A stretch of DNA of 64,000 bases from an uncultured Lentisphaerota bacterium (GCA_903896925.1 CAITZM010000168.1:1-64000); one strand, 5' to 3'. Positions 21,311 to 31,719 are shown, counted from the stretch's first letter. Program-made: numbers and translations. The notes: a model not told the origin generated them from the sequence alone.

Positions 21311-22288
21311 ATGAACTGGTCCACGATAGCCGATGAAGTTCTCGCGGGGCGCGCGGCGACGCGCGTCGAGGCGCTGGCCATGCTCCAGGCGCCGGACGAT
21401 GAGCTGCTCCAGTTGCTCGATGCCGCCTTTCGCGTGCGGCGGCGCTACTTCGGGCGCAAGGTCAATTTGCATGTCATCCGCAATGCCCAGAGCGGGAACT
21501 GCACCGAGGACTGCTCGTATTGCAGCCAGTCGGCCCGCTCGACGGCGGAGATCGAGCGCCATGCGATGGAATCGGCCGAGGCGCTGGTCACCGGAGCGCG
21601 GGAGGCCGCGGAGGTCGGCGCGGTCAAGTATTGCATGGTGACCAGCGGGCGGCGTCCCTCGGAGCAGGTGCTGGGGGCGGTCTGCCAGGCGGGGGCATGG
21701 ATCGCCTCGCACCTGAAGATCCGGCTGTGCGTCTCGCTGGGCACGCTGACCGACGAGCAGGCGCAGCGGCTCAAGGCGGCGGGGGTCACGCGGTACAACC
21801 ACAATCTCGAATCGTCGCGGCGGTTCTTCCCGCAGATCTGCACGACGCACACATGGGACGAGCGCGTCGCCACCGTCCGGCGCGCGCGGGCCGCGGGCCT
21901 GGAGGCGTGCTGCGGCGGCATCATCGGTCTGGGCGAGACGCTGGAGGACCGCGCCGACCTGGCGCTGGCGCTGCGCGACTTGGAGGTCGAGGCGATCCCG
22001 GTGAACCTGTTCAACCCGCGTGCCGGGACGCCGCTGGCCGACCGGCCGGTGCTGGGCGCGGTCGAGGCGCTCAAGACGCTGGCGATGTTCCGGCTGGTCA
22101 ATCCGAAGGCCGAACTGCGCGCCGCGGGGGGCCGCGAAATTATCCTTGGCACGCTGCAGCCGCTCGCGCTGTTTGCGGTGAACTCGATTTTCACGCAGGG
22201 CTACCTGACCACGAAAGGGCAGGGGACCAACCGCGATCTGGAGATGCTTGAGCAGGCAGGTTTCGAGATGGGCATGGTCGAAGGCTGA
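21311..22288 (+). CDS. bioB: Biotin synthase
   Basis: Radical SAM enzyme that inserts sulfur into dethiobiotin to form biotin. The cluster motif CTEDCSYCSQS (CX3CX2C) binds the catalytic 4Fe-4S, and Cys, Asn and Arg residues for the auxiliary 2Fe-2S are in the expected places (YNHNLESS, GRE). The 325-residue length is normal. ATG 21311 was chosen because it follows AGAGAGA and gives the usual N-terminus; an upstream in-frame start adds 15 non-conserved residues. It lies 41 bp after the redox fusion gene on the same strand and may be co-transcribed with it. Other bio genes are absent here. Confidence 0.95.
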   Translation: MNWSTIADEVLAGRAATRVEALAMLQAPDDELLQLLDAAFRVRRRYFGRKVNLHVIRNAQSGNCTEDCSYCSQSARSTAEIERHAMESAEALVTGAREAAEVGAVKYCMVTSGRRPSEQVLGAVCQAGAWIASHLKIRLCVSLGTLTDEQAQRLKAAGVTRYNHNLESSRRFFPQICTTHTWDERVATVRRARAAGLEACCGGIIGLGETLEDRADLALALRDLEVEAIPVNLFNPRAGTPLADRPVLGAVEALKTLAMFRLVNPKAELRAAGGREIILGTLQPLALFAVNSIFTQGYLTTKGQGTNRDLEMLEQAGFEMGMVEG

Positions 22289-22297
22289 CGTCAACAG

Positions 22298-22753
22298 TCA
22301 CGAGCGGCGGGGTTTCGCGCCGTACCGTGCGACGCCGTGTTGGCCTCCGATCATTTTGAGGAACTCGGCAGGGGTGACCAAGCGGATGCTGCCCCATTGG
22401 CCCAGTTCCAACAGATGCGCATCGCCGGAGACAATGATTTCGGCCTTCGCTTCCATGGCGCACTCCAAAAACATGTCGTCTTTGGGGTCGTTGGCTATGG
22501 CCCGCACGCGCTTGCGTGGTGTTACCACTTGGCACAGGAGTTGAAATTCGCCGACAAAAGCGAGGGCTTGCTCCGGCGAGAGGCCGAACTTGGCCCGCTG
22601 CAGGACGTCCCTAACCTCGTCGAGAATGGCCAAGGATGTGAAGCATTCCGCCAAACCCTCAACGACTGAGCCCAATACACGGGCTGGGTTGCCGCCGAAT
22701 AGGAACCCGGAGATGATGACATTGGAGTCAACCACAATCCGGGGTGGAGTCAT
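22298..22753 (-). CDS. PIN-domain toxin (VapC-like RNase, COG1569 type)
   Basis: Probable endoribonuclease toxin of 151 residues. It starts PRIVVDSNVIISGFLFGG, the PIN N-terminal strand with the first catalytic Asp. Conserved acidic residues follow in LDEVRDVL and in AIANDPKDDMFLECA, and SGDAHLL supplies the last Asp before the C-terminal helix. ATG 22753 overlaps the stop of the upstream antitoxin gene by 4 bases, so the pair is coupled. It is convergent with bioB, whose stop lies 9 bp away. The toxin role is from family and pairing; activity is not shown. Confidence 0.88.
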   Translation of the reverse strand: MTPPRIVVDSNVIISGFLFGGNPARVLGSVVEGLAECFTSLAILDEVRDVLQRAKFGLSPEQALAFVGEFQLLCQVVTPRKRVRAIANDPKDDMFLECAMEAKAEIIVSGDAHLLELGQWGSIRLVTPAEFLKMIGGQHGVARYGAKPRRS

Positions 22754-23001
22754 GGGCGTTGGCCCTTCATGGCGCGGAACGCCGCGATTTCCAGGGCCAC
22801 GTCTTCCGGTTTCAGCCCTTTCTGTCGAGCGATCGTCTGCCCGGCGGCGAAGAGCCCGCTCCACCGTTCCCGGCGCCGAATGTATTCCCGCGCGGCCTCC
22901 CGCAGCAACTCCGAGCGGCTCCGCGCCTCACCGCGCGCCACGCGGTCGATGTCCCGCAGCAGGGCGTCCTGAAACGAAATATTCACGGTCACAGTGCTCA
23001 T
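22750..23001 (-). CDS. Ribbon-helix-helix antitoxin (CopG/Arc type)
   Basis: An 83-residue partner of the PIN toxin. The N-terminal 45 residues show the RHH pattern: a strand (TVTVNISF), then DALLRDIDRVARGEARSRSELLREAAREYI, with the SRSELLREA turn typical of this fold. The C-terminal half (LFAAGQTIARQKGLKPEDVALEI) should wrap the toxin. It probably represses its own promoter, which lies in 23002-23060, and is antitoxin-first as usual for Type II modules. ATG 23001 is the only sensible start. Confidence 0.88.
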   Translation of the reverse strand: MSTVTVNISFQDALLRDIDRVARGEARSRSELLREAAREYIRRRERWSGLFAAGQTIARQKGLKPEDVALEIAAFRAMKGQRP

Positions 23002-23059
23002 GTTTTTGCCTCACCGCTGAGTGCGAGTATACAAAGGTTGTATGTCCGCAGTCAAGTTG

Positions 23060-23090
23060 GTCCAAGGTCGTTGTCCAAGGTCTTGAATGC
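23060..23090. repeat. Degenerate CCAAGGT palindromes upstream of 23126 gene
   Basis: GTCCAAGGTC occurs at 23060 and again at 23072, the second extending to TCTTGAA, a decayed form of the TTCCAAGG(C/T)TTGGAA palindrome. It lies 35-65 bp before the next start codon, in line with the other copies in the window. Confidence 0.4.
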
Positions 23091-23125
23091 TTGCGGTTCC
23101 GTACCGGCTTTGGCACCATCCGGCC

Positions 23126-23572
23126 ATGGCCGACCGCATAGCACCGCTCCGCAAGACCCCAGCCGAGATCCTCGCCGATCTCTTGGCCGGGCACGACGAG
23201 GCCCGGCTGGGCGGCGCGGAGAAGGGCTGCAAATACCTGCTGAATTTCATCGGGCGGGCCAACTCTATCCCCAACGCCGTGAAGTTTTTCCTCTACGACC
23301 TGCTGGCCGAGGACGCCTTCCAGTGCGGCGACCTCGAAGCCTGTAGGGACGCCGTGGCCCAGGCGTCCGGCTACCTGCCGGTCGCGCAGGCGGAAACGCC
23401 CCAGGGCTTTCGCACCTACGGCCCGTCGATCCGCTTCTTCGAACGGGGGATCGCACTGGCCATCGACGACGGGGAGTTCGAGCCGGCGTTGTCCCTGTGC
23501 GACCGGGCCCGAGCCCTCGGTCTGGGCAAGGCCTACGAGGCCAAGCGGGCCTCGATCGAACGGATGATGTAG
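23126..23572 (+). CDS. Hypothetical helical protein
   Basis: A 148-residue soluble protein that I do not recognise. It is all-helical, with repeated Ala-Leu-Asp-Cys patterns (LAEDAFQCGDLEACRDAVAQA, then DGEFEPALSLCDRARALGLGKAYEAK) like two to three TPR-type hairpins, suggesting a protein-protein interaction role. Start ATG 23126 is taken in place of an in-frame ATG 39 bases earlier because MADRIAPLRKTPAEIL begins the coding-like sequence. It is transcribed away from the toxin-antitoxin pair and lies 110 bp before the DUF2723 gene. Confidence 0.65.
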   Translation: MADRIAPLRKTPAEILADLLAGHDEARLGGAEKGCKYLLNFIGRANSIPNAVKFFLYDLLAEDAFQCGDLEACRDAVAQASGYLPVAQAETPQGFRTYGPSIRFFERGIALAIDDGEFEPALSLCDRARALGLGKAYEAKRASIERMM

Positions 23573-23682
23573 CCTGGGGCGGCTTTTACCCGGACTTGCC
23601 TGTGAAGTGGTCATGGTTCAGAGGAGCGGCTACCCGCAGGCCATGTTTGGGACGCACTGAATTGAAAGCTGACGAAAATTTA

Positions 23683-25275
23683 ATGGCGCGACGCGAAAGC
23701 TGGCTCATGGCCGGCGGCGCGCTGCTTTTCTACGGCGCGACGGTCTCGCACCACCTGCTGCTGCCGGACTCCGCGATCCTGATCGAGGCGATGCGCCGGC
23801 CGGAGCTCAGCAGCAACGTCTGCACGCACAACCTGACGGACCTGCTCGGCTGGCTCTTCCAGCAGTTGCCGCTGGCGAATATCGCGCTGAAGGGCAACCT
23901 CGTCTCCGTCTGCTGCGGCGCGACAGTGATCGGCCTGTTCCACGCCCTGCTGCGCGCGCTCGGCCTCCCGCGCCTGGTCGCCGTGCTGGGCGCGCTGGTG
24001 CTGATGGTCTCGCACTCCCTGTGGTGGCACAGCACGATTGTCGAGAACTACGCGCTCAGCAATGCGTTCCTTGCCGCCTGCCTGCTGCTCGCGGTGCGCG
24101 CTGCGGAAACGCCGCGCCGCTGGTACGGGATGTGTTTCCTCGCCGGTCTGGCGATGTTCAACCATCTCCAGAACGGCGCGCTCGCCCTCGGGCTGGCGGC
24201 GTTCTACCTCGCCGCCGCGCCGCGCTGGCCGGGTCACCGCTGGGCCCGCCTCTGGCGTGGCGTCGCGTTCTACCTGCTCGGCGCCGCACCGTACTTCGCC
24301 GTACTCGCAAGCGATCTGCTGCGCAGCGACGATGTGCAGAATACGCTGCACTGGGCGGTGGGCGGCGGCTTCACGACGATCATGTTCAGCTATGACTGGG
24401 CCCGCGCCTTGACGCGGTTGGCCGATTGGATCTTCCAGCAGTTCCCGTCACCGTTCCTGCTCTTCATACCGCTCGGTTTTGTACCTGTCGTATTGGCTTG
24501 GCGAAAGGCGGGGTGGGGGGAGGCCTCTGGCCGAGCCGTGGTCGAATCGGCTCCGCCGGAGGCGTCGCCCTACCCATTACGACCGTTCTTCGCATTTATG
24601 CTTGCAGTGATGGCCACCAATCTCGCGTTCTTTCTTGGCTACGAGACCTGGGACCAGTTTGCGTTCTATCTCGAATTGTTCGTCTGTCTGGCGGTGCTCG
24701 GCGCGCTGGGGGTGGGCTGGTGCTGGCAGCATTGCAATCACGCTGGCCGGATCGCGTGTGGCGCGTTGTTCACGCTTAGCGTGCTGCTGCCGCCGTTGAT
24801 CTATCCGCAGATTCCGCGCTGGGCCGCTGCCGATGCCGGCTATTGGAGCCGGCGCTATCACGCCGCGAGTGTCGCGTATGCCGGACGCTACGATCTCGTC
24901 GGCCTCTACGCCGATCCCGTGCGCCACGACCGGGGCACGGTCGAGAAGTTCATCAGCCGCCTGTTCGAAAAGCTGCCGCCGCAGGCGCTGGTGGTGGACG
25001 ACATAGCGATCTACTACCAGGCGCAGTTTATGCAGCGGCACTATGGTCAGCGGCCCGACGTGCGGTTGCGGCTCCTCCAGCCGCTCGGCATGGCGGGCTG
25101 GGGGACGTCCGCCGATGAACTGATCGCGGAGTGCAACGCCGCCACCAACCGCGTGTTCATCACGGCGACGCACGGCCCCGCCGCCGGCGTCGTAACCGCC
25201 CTCAAGTTTGGCGGCTGGCGCGCCGAGAAGTTCCCGCTCGGCGGCGAATGCTGGATCTATGAGTTGCGGCGCTGA
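23683..25275 (+). CDS. DUF2723 membrane protein (GT-C glycosyltransferase-like)
   Basis: A 530-residue polytopic inner-membrane protein with 9-10 transmembrane helices and a soluble C-terminal domain from about 400. The N-terminus has the DUF2723 layout: an early helix, a loop with conserved-looking acidic residues (LLLPDSAILIEAMRRPEL), HNLTDLLGWLF, then alternating Leu-rich helices. SHSLWWHSTIVENYALS matches the family's first-loop signature. Such proteins resemble protein O-mannosyl-transferases that use lipid-linked sugars. Start ATG 23683 yields MARRESWLMAGG, and upstream in-frame sequence is not conserved-looking. It could serve cell-surface glycosylation; the substrate is unknown. Confidence 0.8.
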   Translation: MARRESWLMAGGALLFYGATVSHHLLLPDSAILIEAMRRPELSSNVCTHNLTDLLGWLFQQLPLANIALKGNLVSVCCGATVIGLFHALLRALGLPRLVAVLGALVLMVSHSLWWHSTIVENYALSNAFLAACLLLAVRAAETPRRWYGMCFLAGLAMFNHLQNGALALGLAAFYLAAAPRWPGHRWARLWRGVAFYLLGAAPYFAVLASDLLRSDDVQNTLHWAVGGGFTTIMFSYDWARALTRLADWIFQQFPSPFLLFIPLGFVPVVLAWRKAGWGEASGRAVVESAPPEASPYPLRPFFAFMLAVMATNLAFFLGYETWDQFAFYLELFVCLAVLGALGVGWCWQHCNHAGRIACGALFTLSVLLPPLIYPQIPRWAAADAGYWSRRYHAASVAYAGRYDLVGLYADPVRHDRGTVEKFISRLFEKLPPQALVVDDIAIYYQAQFMQRHYGQRPDVRLRLLQPLGMAGWGTSADELIAECNAATNRVFITATHGPAAGVVTALKFGGWRAEKFPLGGECWIYELRR

Positions 25276-25307
25276 GCGGGGCCTGTTGCAGCGCAAAGGC
25301 CCCGGAC

Positions 25308-25610
25308 TTCACCACAGAGGTCATGGAGGTCAGCACCCTTCGACTCCGCTGGTTCGACGGTGCTCACCACAGGTCAGGGCAGGGAGGAGCGCGAGGGTGT
25401 CCAGACCATACGAAGCAGCATGCTTACCGCCAAGACGCCAAGCCCGCCAAGAAAGAAGATTCCGAAGGAAAGGAAATCTGTGGGTGATATTTCTTCCACT
25501 CAGGCCCGGACTGATCCGCACCGCCATCCGCTCCGTTCTTGGCGTGCTTGGCGGTTAAACGCTTATCCGCCTCTGTGATCTCCTCCTACCTCTGTGCCCT
25601 CAGTGGTGAA
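25308..25610. repeat. Nested inverted-repeat element without a gene
   Basis: Outer arms: TTCACCACAGAGG at 25308-25320 and its reverse complement-like TGGTGAA with CCTCTGTG at 25589-25610. Inner arms: ACCGCCAAGACGCCAAG at 25426-25442 and CTTGGCGTGCTTGGCGGT at 25538-25555, reverse complements apart from one inserted base. The core between them has no credible gene. The words match repeats flanking the GxxExxY gene (38526-39016) and the duplicated block at 33100-33471, so this may be an empty member of the same family. Confidence 0.6.
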
Positions 25611-25741
25611 GTTTTTTCTGAGTCTTCCGGCTGACCGCTGAGCTCTGATCTCTGACCTCTTTTTGCTCCCGCCACCCGCTGCTCGTCCTGACTTGGAAAA
25701 TGCCGCTGGCGCGGATAAGCTCCGCCCGCATAATCATGGAC

Positions 25742-26437
25742 ATGTTACCGGTCATCATTGTGGTGGTCGTCCTGCTGGTGGCGGGGGCGGTCATCTACAG
25801 CGTCCTGCAAGCCCGGGCTCGGCGGCAGGCGCTGGCGGAGTGGGCGGGGCAGCAGGGGCTGGCGTTTGCGCCGGACAACGTCCGCGATATGGACGAGCGC
25901 TTCCCCGCCTTCGCCTGCCTGCGCGAGGGCCGCAATCGCTACGCCTACAATGTGGCCGAGGGGGTCTGGCATGAGCGTTCGGTGCTGGCGTTCGACTACC
26001 ACTACGAGACCCAGTCGACCAATTCCAAGGGCGAGTCGGAAACCACCCATTGGTATTTTTCCGCCGTCATCGTCGGCAGCGCCGTGCCGCTCAAGCCGCT
26101 GCTGATCCGGCCGGAGGGCTTCTTCGACAAGGTGAAGAGTTTTTTCGGGTTCGAGGACATCAACTTTGAGTCGGCGGAATTCAGCCGCAAGTTCTTCGTC
26201 CAGTCCCCGGACCGCAAGTGGGCCTACGCCGTGCTGCACCAGCGGGCGATGGAGTTCCTGCTGGTCTCGCCGGTCTTCTCGCTCTCGTTTGACGCTCGGT
26301 CGGTGATCGCGTGGCGCGGCGCCACATTGAAGCCGGAGGAGTTCACGCAGGCGCTGACGCTGGTGCGCGGCCTGTTGGACCAGCTGCCGGAGTATTTGGT
26401 CAAGGAGCAGGCCCACGGCGCAGTTCCGCCCCTGTAG
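25742..26437 (+). CDS. Membrane-anchored hypothetical protein next to LemA (DUF3137-like)
   Basis: About 231 residues. One N-terminal transmembrane helix (MLPVIIVVVVLLVAGAVIYS) is followed by a cytosolic domain with a pattern seen in LemA-linked proteins of DUF3137 type: LAFDYHYET, HWYFSAVIVGS, and a late hydrophobic VVIAWRG-like strand. No catalytic motif is seen. CATAAT at 25729-25734 lies 7 bp before ATG 25742, which suggests a leaderless start; an in-frame ATG at 25736 is the alternative. The TAG stop is supplied by the GTAG head of a REP-like hairpin. It lies 190 bp before lemA on the same strand. Confidence 0.7.
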   Translation: MLPVIIVVVVLLVAGAVIYSVLQARARRQALAEWAGQQGLAFAPDNVRDMDERFPAFACLREGRNRYAYNVAEGVWHERSVLAFDYHYETQSTNSKGESETTHWYFSAVIVGSAVPLKPLLIRPEGFFDKVKSFFGFEDINFESAEFSRKFFVQSPDRKWAYAVLHQRAMEFLLVSPVFSLSFDARSVIAWRGATLKPEEFTQALTLVRGLLDQLPEYLVKEQAHGAVPPL

Positions 26438-26457
26438 GGGCTGCGCTGGCGCAGCCC
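26431..26457 (+). repeat. REP-like hairpin overlapping a stop codon
   Basis: CTGTAGGGGCTGCGC then TG then GCGCAGCCC: a GTAG head followed by a stem GGGCTGCGC-type. The TAG of the head is the stop codon of the upstream gene. Confidence 0.6.
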
Positions 26458-26560
26458 GCGGGTGGTGGGCGCGCCTGCTCCTGACCTGACGAGGGTCTCG
26501 ACCGAGCGTGGGCTTCGCACCCGCCTGCGCCGCGGCGGCTCATGTGGTGGCTGCACTGGT

Positions 26561-26603
26561 GTCCGGCAGACGCCGGACGGGCGTCGCAAGCGACGCCCCT
26601 ACA
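26561..26603 (-). repeat. Two adjacent hairpins, CTAC-terminated REP-like pair
   Basis: GTCCGGC-AGAC-GCCGGAC (26561-26578) is followed at once by GGGCGTCGC-AA-GCGACGCCC and CTACA. On the minus strand the second has the GTAG head typical of REP elements. It faces the unit at 26431. Confidence 0.6.
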
Positions 26604-26625
26604 ACGCTTGCATGAGGAAATGAAT

Positions 26626-27213
26626 ATGGAATGGATCATCTTGGGTTTGGTCGTGTTGCTGCCGGTGCTGTGGGTCATCGGCACGTTCAACGGGCTGATC
26701 CGGCTGCGCAACCAGTGTCGCGAGTCGTGGGCCGGCATCGACACGGAGCTCAAGCGCCGCTACGACCTGATCCCGCGATTGGTCGAGGTGGTCAAGGGCT
26801 ATGCGCAGTACGAGCGCGACGTGCTCGAGCGCGTCGTCGCGGCGCGGGCGGCGGCCGTGGCTTCGACCGGGTCGCCGGCCAGCCAGGCGCAGGACGAGAC
26901 GCAACTCGTCGGCGCCATGCGGACTTTCTTCGGGGTGGTGGAGCGCTATCCCGACCTGAAGGCGAACCGCAACTTCCTCGCCTTGCAGGAGGAACTGGTG
27001 GACACCGAGGATCGGATCGCCGCGGCGCGCCGCTTCTACAACGCCAACGTCCGCGACTTCAACACGCGCACGCAGGTGTTTCCCGCCAATCTGCTGGCCG
27101 GCGCGTTCGGTTTTGCGGCGGCGGAGTTTTTCGAAGTGGATGACCGCACCATCCGCGCCGCGCCCGCCGTCACGTTCGCAGCGGCGACATCGGCCACACC
27201 CGCAGTGGGCTGA
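26626..27213 (+). CDS. lemA: LemA family protein
   Basis: A single-pass membrane protein of 195 residues with a coiled-coil helical domain. The signature is complete: N-terminal helix (WIILGLVVLLPVLWVIG), YNGL-like FNGLIRLRNQ, ESWAGIDTELKRRYDLIPRLVE, YERDVLERV, and LQEELVDTEDRIAAARRFYN with the downstream NAxVRDFN motif. Function is not settled; members occur with htpX or DUF3137 genes and are thought to help envelope or protein quality control. ATG 26626 has GAGGA at ideal spacing; ATG 26620 is too close to it. The Ala/Thr-rich tail is unconserved. Confidence 0.95.
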   Translation: MEWIILGLVVLLPVLWVIGTFNGLIRLRNQCRESWAGIDTELKRRYDLIPRLVEVVKGYAQYERDVLERVVAARAAAVASTGSPASQAQDETQLVGAMRTFFGVVERYPDLKANRNFLALQEELVDTEDRIAAARRFYNANVRDFNTRTQVFPANLLAGAFGFAAAEFFEVDDRTIRAAPAVTFAAATSATPAVG

Positions 27214-27671
27214 CCGCGCGCCGGAAAAAGTGGGCGTGTGATGTGGTGTGTGTTATGGGTGAAGGTTGGGGTTGGGTTCGCCGGGTCGGCTTGCCCGCCT
27301 CTGGAGGGTGACCCGGCCTACAGCACAAACTGATCGCCTCCACCACTTCGCTGCACAACCCGCAGGAGCCGTGGCACGCATCCAATACACAGCCTGACTC
27401 CGCGGCGGCCACGGCGTGGCAGCCCTACCTCGCGCAAGTACGCTGCGTGGGTAGGGCGCTCTCGCCGCGAGCGCCGCACCGTGCAAGGCTCTCAACAGCG
27501 CCGCCCGTCACACCCGCCCGAACTGAACGCGCAGGAAACTTGGGCGGCGTTGCATCGTTTGTGTTTTGTGGGGCGGAGGTTGGATCTGGTGATGGGGCGC
27601 CGGGTCGGGGACCCAGCCTACAGCATAGTCGGATTGCAGTAGGCGCAGGGGCTGCTGTTGATGGCCTCGCG
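27214..27671. repeat. Noncoding region with two CCGGGT...CCTACAGCA units
   Basis: No credible gene. Two related REP-like units end in CCTACAGCA: about 27280-27325 with arms CCGGGT / ACCCGG, and about 27590-27627 with CCGGGTC / GACCCaG. On the minus strand both start with the same TGCTGTAGG head. The remaining sequence is low-complexity GC-rich. Confidence 0.5.
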
Positions 27672-28733
27672 CTATTTCAAGACCGGTTTTTCCGCCCGGT
27701 CGGCCAGCACCTGCAGGTGGGCGACGACGGAGTCACCCAAGGCGGTCAGGTTATAGCCGCCCTCGAGTGCCGACACGATGCGGCCGGCACAGTGACGCTC
27801 GGCGAGATCGCAGACCAGCTCGGTCAGACGGGCGTAGTCGGCCGTGGTCAGTTTCAAGCCGCCAACCGGGTCAGCCTGGTGCGCGTCGAAGCCCGCCGAG
27901 ATCAGAATGAACTGCGGCCGGAAGCTTTCCATCGCCGGCCACAGCTTTTTCTGGAACAGCGGGAGCATCTCTTTTATGCCGGCTCCCGCCGGGAGCGGAT
28001 TGTTGATGGTGAAGCCTGTCCCAGAACCCTCGCCCTGTTCTTCAACCCTGCCTGTCCCCGGATACAGCGGCGACTGATGCAAGTGGAATTGAAAAACGTG
28101 CGGGTCCTGCTTGAGGATGTCGTAGGTGCCATTGCCGTGATGCACATCCCAGTCCACAATCAGGATGCGCTGGATGCCATGCTGCAGCCGCAGGTAGCGG
28201 GCGGCGATGGCGACGTTGTTGAAAAGGCAGAAGCCCATGCCGCGGTTGGTCGTCGCATGATGCCCCGGAGGGCGCACGGCACAGAAGGCGCTCCGTACCT
28301 GGCCGGAGATCACCGCGTCGCAAGCCGCCAGCACGCTGCCCGCGGCGAGCCGTGCGGTGTCGAAGCTGGCGGACGACACCTTGGTGTCGCCGGTGGGTAG
28401 GACGGTTTGTCCGCTGCTGGCCGTCGCCTTGACGAGTTGGAGATAATCCGCTGCATGTGCAGCCATAAGCCAACGCTCCTCGCACCTGCGCGGCGGGATC
28501 AGTGTGAGCCGTTGCTGCAGGCTGGAGGCGGCGACAGCGCGGCTGATGGCGTCCAAGCGTTCCGCGCTTTCGGGATGACCTTCCCCCGGGTCGTGTTTTT
28601 TGAAGCGGTCATCCCACACATAGCCGATCCGCGCCCCTACAGGCCCGGCCGCCGCCGTCCCCGGTGCGCAGACAAGCCCGGCCGTCAAACTGCACAGCAG
28701 AGCGTCCATGAAGTATCGAAACCCGCCTCTCAT
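27672..28733 (-). CDS. Histone-deacetylase-family (class II-like) amidohydrolase with signal sequence
   Basis: Zn-dependent deacetylase fold, about 353 residues. Conserved blocks: AHAADYL, RPPGHHA (charge-relay histidines), GFCLFNNVAIAA, DWDVHHGNGT (Zn ligands Asp and His), SAGFDAH (third Zn ligand) and LEGGYN. These suggest hydrolysis of acetylated polyamines, acetyl-lysine or similar amides. Unusually, the N-terminus (MDALLCSLTAGLVCAPGTAAAG) looks like an export signal, so it may act in the periplasm. It is divergent from cstA. If an internal start were used the enzyme would be cytosolic, but no better start with a ribosome binding site is evident. Confidence 0.9.
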   Translation of the reverse strand: MRGGFRYFMDALLCSLTAGLVCAPGTAAAGPVGARIGYVWDDRFKKHDPGEGHPESAERLDAISRAVAASSLQQRLTLIPPRRCEERWLMAAHAADYLQLVKATASSGQTVLPTGDTKVSSASFDTARLAAGSVLAACDAVISGQVRSAFCAVRPPGHHATTNRGMGFCLFNNVAIAARYLRLQHGIQRILIVDWDVHHGNGTYDILKQDPHVFQFHLHQSPLYPGTGRVEEQGEGSGTGFTINNPLPAGAGIKEMLPLFQKKLWPAMESFRPQFILISAGFDAHQADPVGGLKLTTADYARLTELVCDLAERHCAGRIVSALEGGYNLTALGDSVVAHLQVLADRAEKPVLK

Positions 28734-28914
28734 GATGCTGCGTAACCGGCCGTGTACCCCTGCTGAAGGCTTGGGGCACGCGTCCCTTGAGCACCCGGTA
28801 GTCTAGCGGCAGTTGCTGACGGCACAAGTGCAATGTCACCAGGCTTGCAACCACGGTTTGACTTCCGGGGAAAATTTGCGACTGTAGCCGGCGCCGTCTG
28901 TGGAGAACAACACT

Positions 28915-30738
<1,824 letters not shown>

Positions 30739-30775
30739 TGGCGGTTGCCAGGCTCAGGAAAAACGGGTCCCGGGG

Positions 30776-30792
30776 TTTCCAAGGTTTGGAAA
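30776..30792. repeat. TTTCCAAGGTTTGGAAA palindrome
   Basis: A single 17-bp copy of the palindrome family, 65 bp before the start of the glycosyltransferase gene and 38 bp after the cstA stop. It has no loop and no T-run, so it is more like a protein-binding site than a terminator. Confidence 0.6.
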
Positions 30793-30856
30793 ACTTGCGC
30801 CGCTCCGGCCGGCCCGTTATCATGACGCCGCGTTTTTTGGGGACAGGGGTATCCTT

Positions 30857-31606
30857 ATGGTCAAAAAAGTCAGCGTGGTCATTCCGGCGCGGAACGAGCA
30901 GGACACGATTGTGCCCGTGCTCCAGGCGCTCAACGGCGCCATCGCGTTGGACGGCGGCAAGCACGCCTTCGAAATTGTCGTCGTCGTGGACAGCCCCGAG
31001 GACCTGACGATCCCGGTCGCCACGGCGCAGGGCGCGCGCTGCCTGATCAACGACCAGGGCCGCGGCAAGGGCAACGCGCTCTACCACGGCTTCCGCAACT
31101 GCACCGGCGACGCGATCGTCATCATCGACTCCGACGGCTCGCACAACGGCGAGGACCTGACGCATTTCGTGGCGGCCTTGGACCAAGGCTTCGGCATGGT
31201 CATCGGCTCGCGCGTACTCGGCGGCAGCAGCGACCACAACGTCATTCGCCTTTTCGCCAACGCGCTGTTCACCGTGACGGTGTCCATCATGTTCGGGGTG
31301 TCGCTGATGGACACGCTCGACGGCTACAAGGGTTTCGTGAAGGACGTGGTCACCGGCTACCGCCCGCGGGCCAAGGGTTTCGACATCGAAATTGAGCTGG
31401 TCGCGCGCGCCATCCGCAAGGGCTACCGCATCGTCGAGATCCCGACGCACGAGAACAAGCGCGCCGGCGGCCAGATGAAGAGCCACGCGCTCCGCGACGG
31501 TTTTGCGCTCATGGTCGCCTGCTTCCGCGAAGGCATCACCTATCGGTTTTGCCGCCTGTTCGGCCGCTGCCCCAAGCCCTTCTCGGTGGACGTCAAGGAA
31601 GCCTGA
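30857..31606 (+). CDS. Glycosyltransferase family 2 (dolichyl-phosphate-mannose synthase-like)
   Basis: A cytosolic GT-A enzyme of 249 residues with no transmembrane helix. Signature: VSVVIPARNEQDTI at the N-terminus, VVVDSPED, GRGKGNALYHGF, and IIDSDGSH with the metal-binding acidic pair; GSR, GYKGF and EIELVARAIRKGYRIVEIPTHE follow. It should transfer a sugar from a nucleotide donor to a lipid or glycan. AGGGG lies about 10 bp before ATG 30857. It stands alone, preceded by a TTTCCAAGGTTTGGAAA palindrome that may control it. Confidence 0.9.
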   Translation: MVKKVSVVIPARNEQDTIVPVLQALNGAIALDGGKHAFEIVVVVDSPEDLTIPVATAQGARCLINDQGRGKGNALYHGFRNCTGDAIVIIDSDGSHNGEDLTHFVAALDQGFGMVIGSRVLGGSSDHNVIRLFANALFTVTVSIMFGVSLMDTLDGYKGFVKDVVTGYRPRAKGFDIEIELVARAIRKGYRIVEIPTHENKRAGGQMKSHALRDGFALMVACFREGITYRFCRLFGRCPKPFSVDVKEA

Positions 31607-31719
31607 GGTTTCTTATGTTGCTGCGGTCTGCTTGTCCCGGCGAAGTGCTTGGGCGGAGCCGGACGTCCGTTGCACTCTTTCCTTCGATGTTGGATGTTCA
31701 GTGTTCGATGTTCGCTCCC

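Noticed and set aside
22337..22669. Plus-strand frame opposite the PIN gene
   Set aside because: The minus-strand PIN/RHH pair has family motifs and a 4-base coupled overlap; the opposite frame has none.
30776..30792. Rho-independent terminator after cstA
   Set aside because: The palindrome has no loop and no following T-run, and the same sequence occurs upstream of genes elsewhere.
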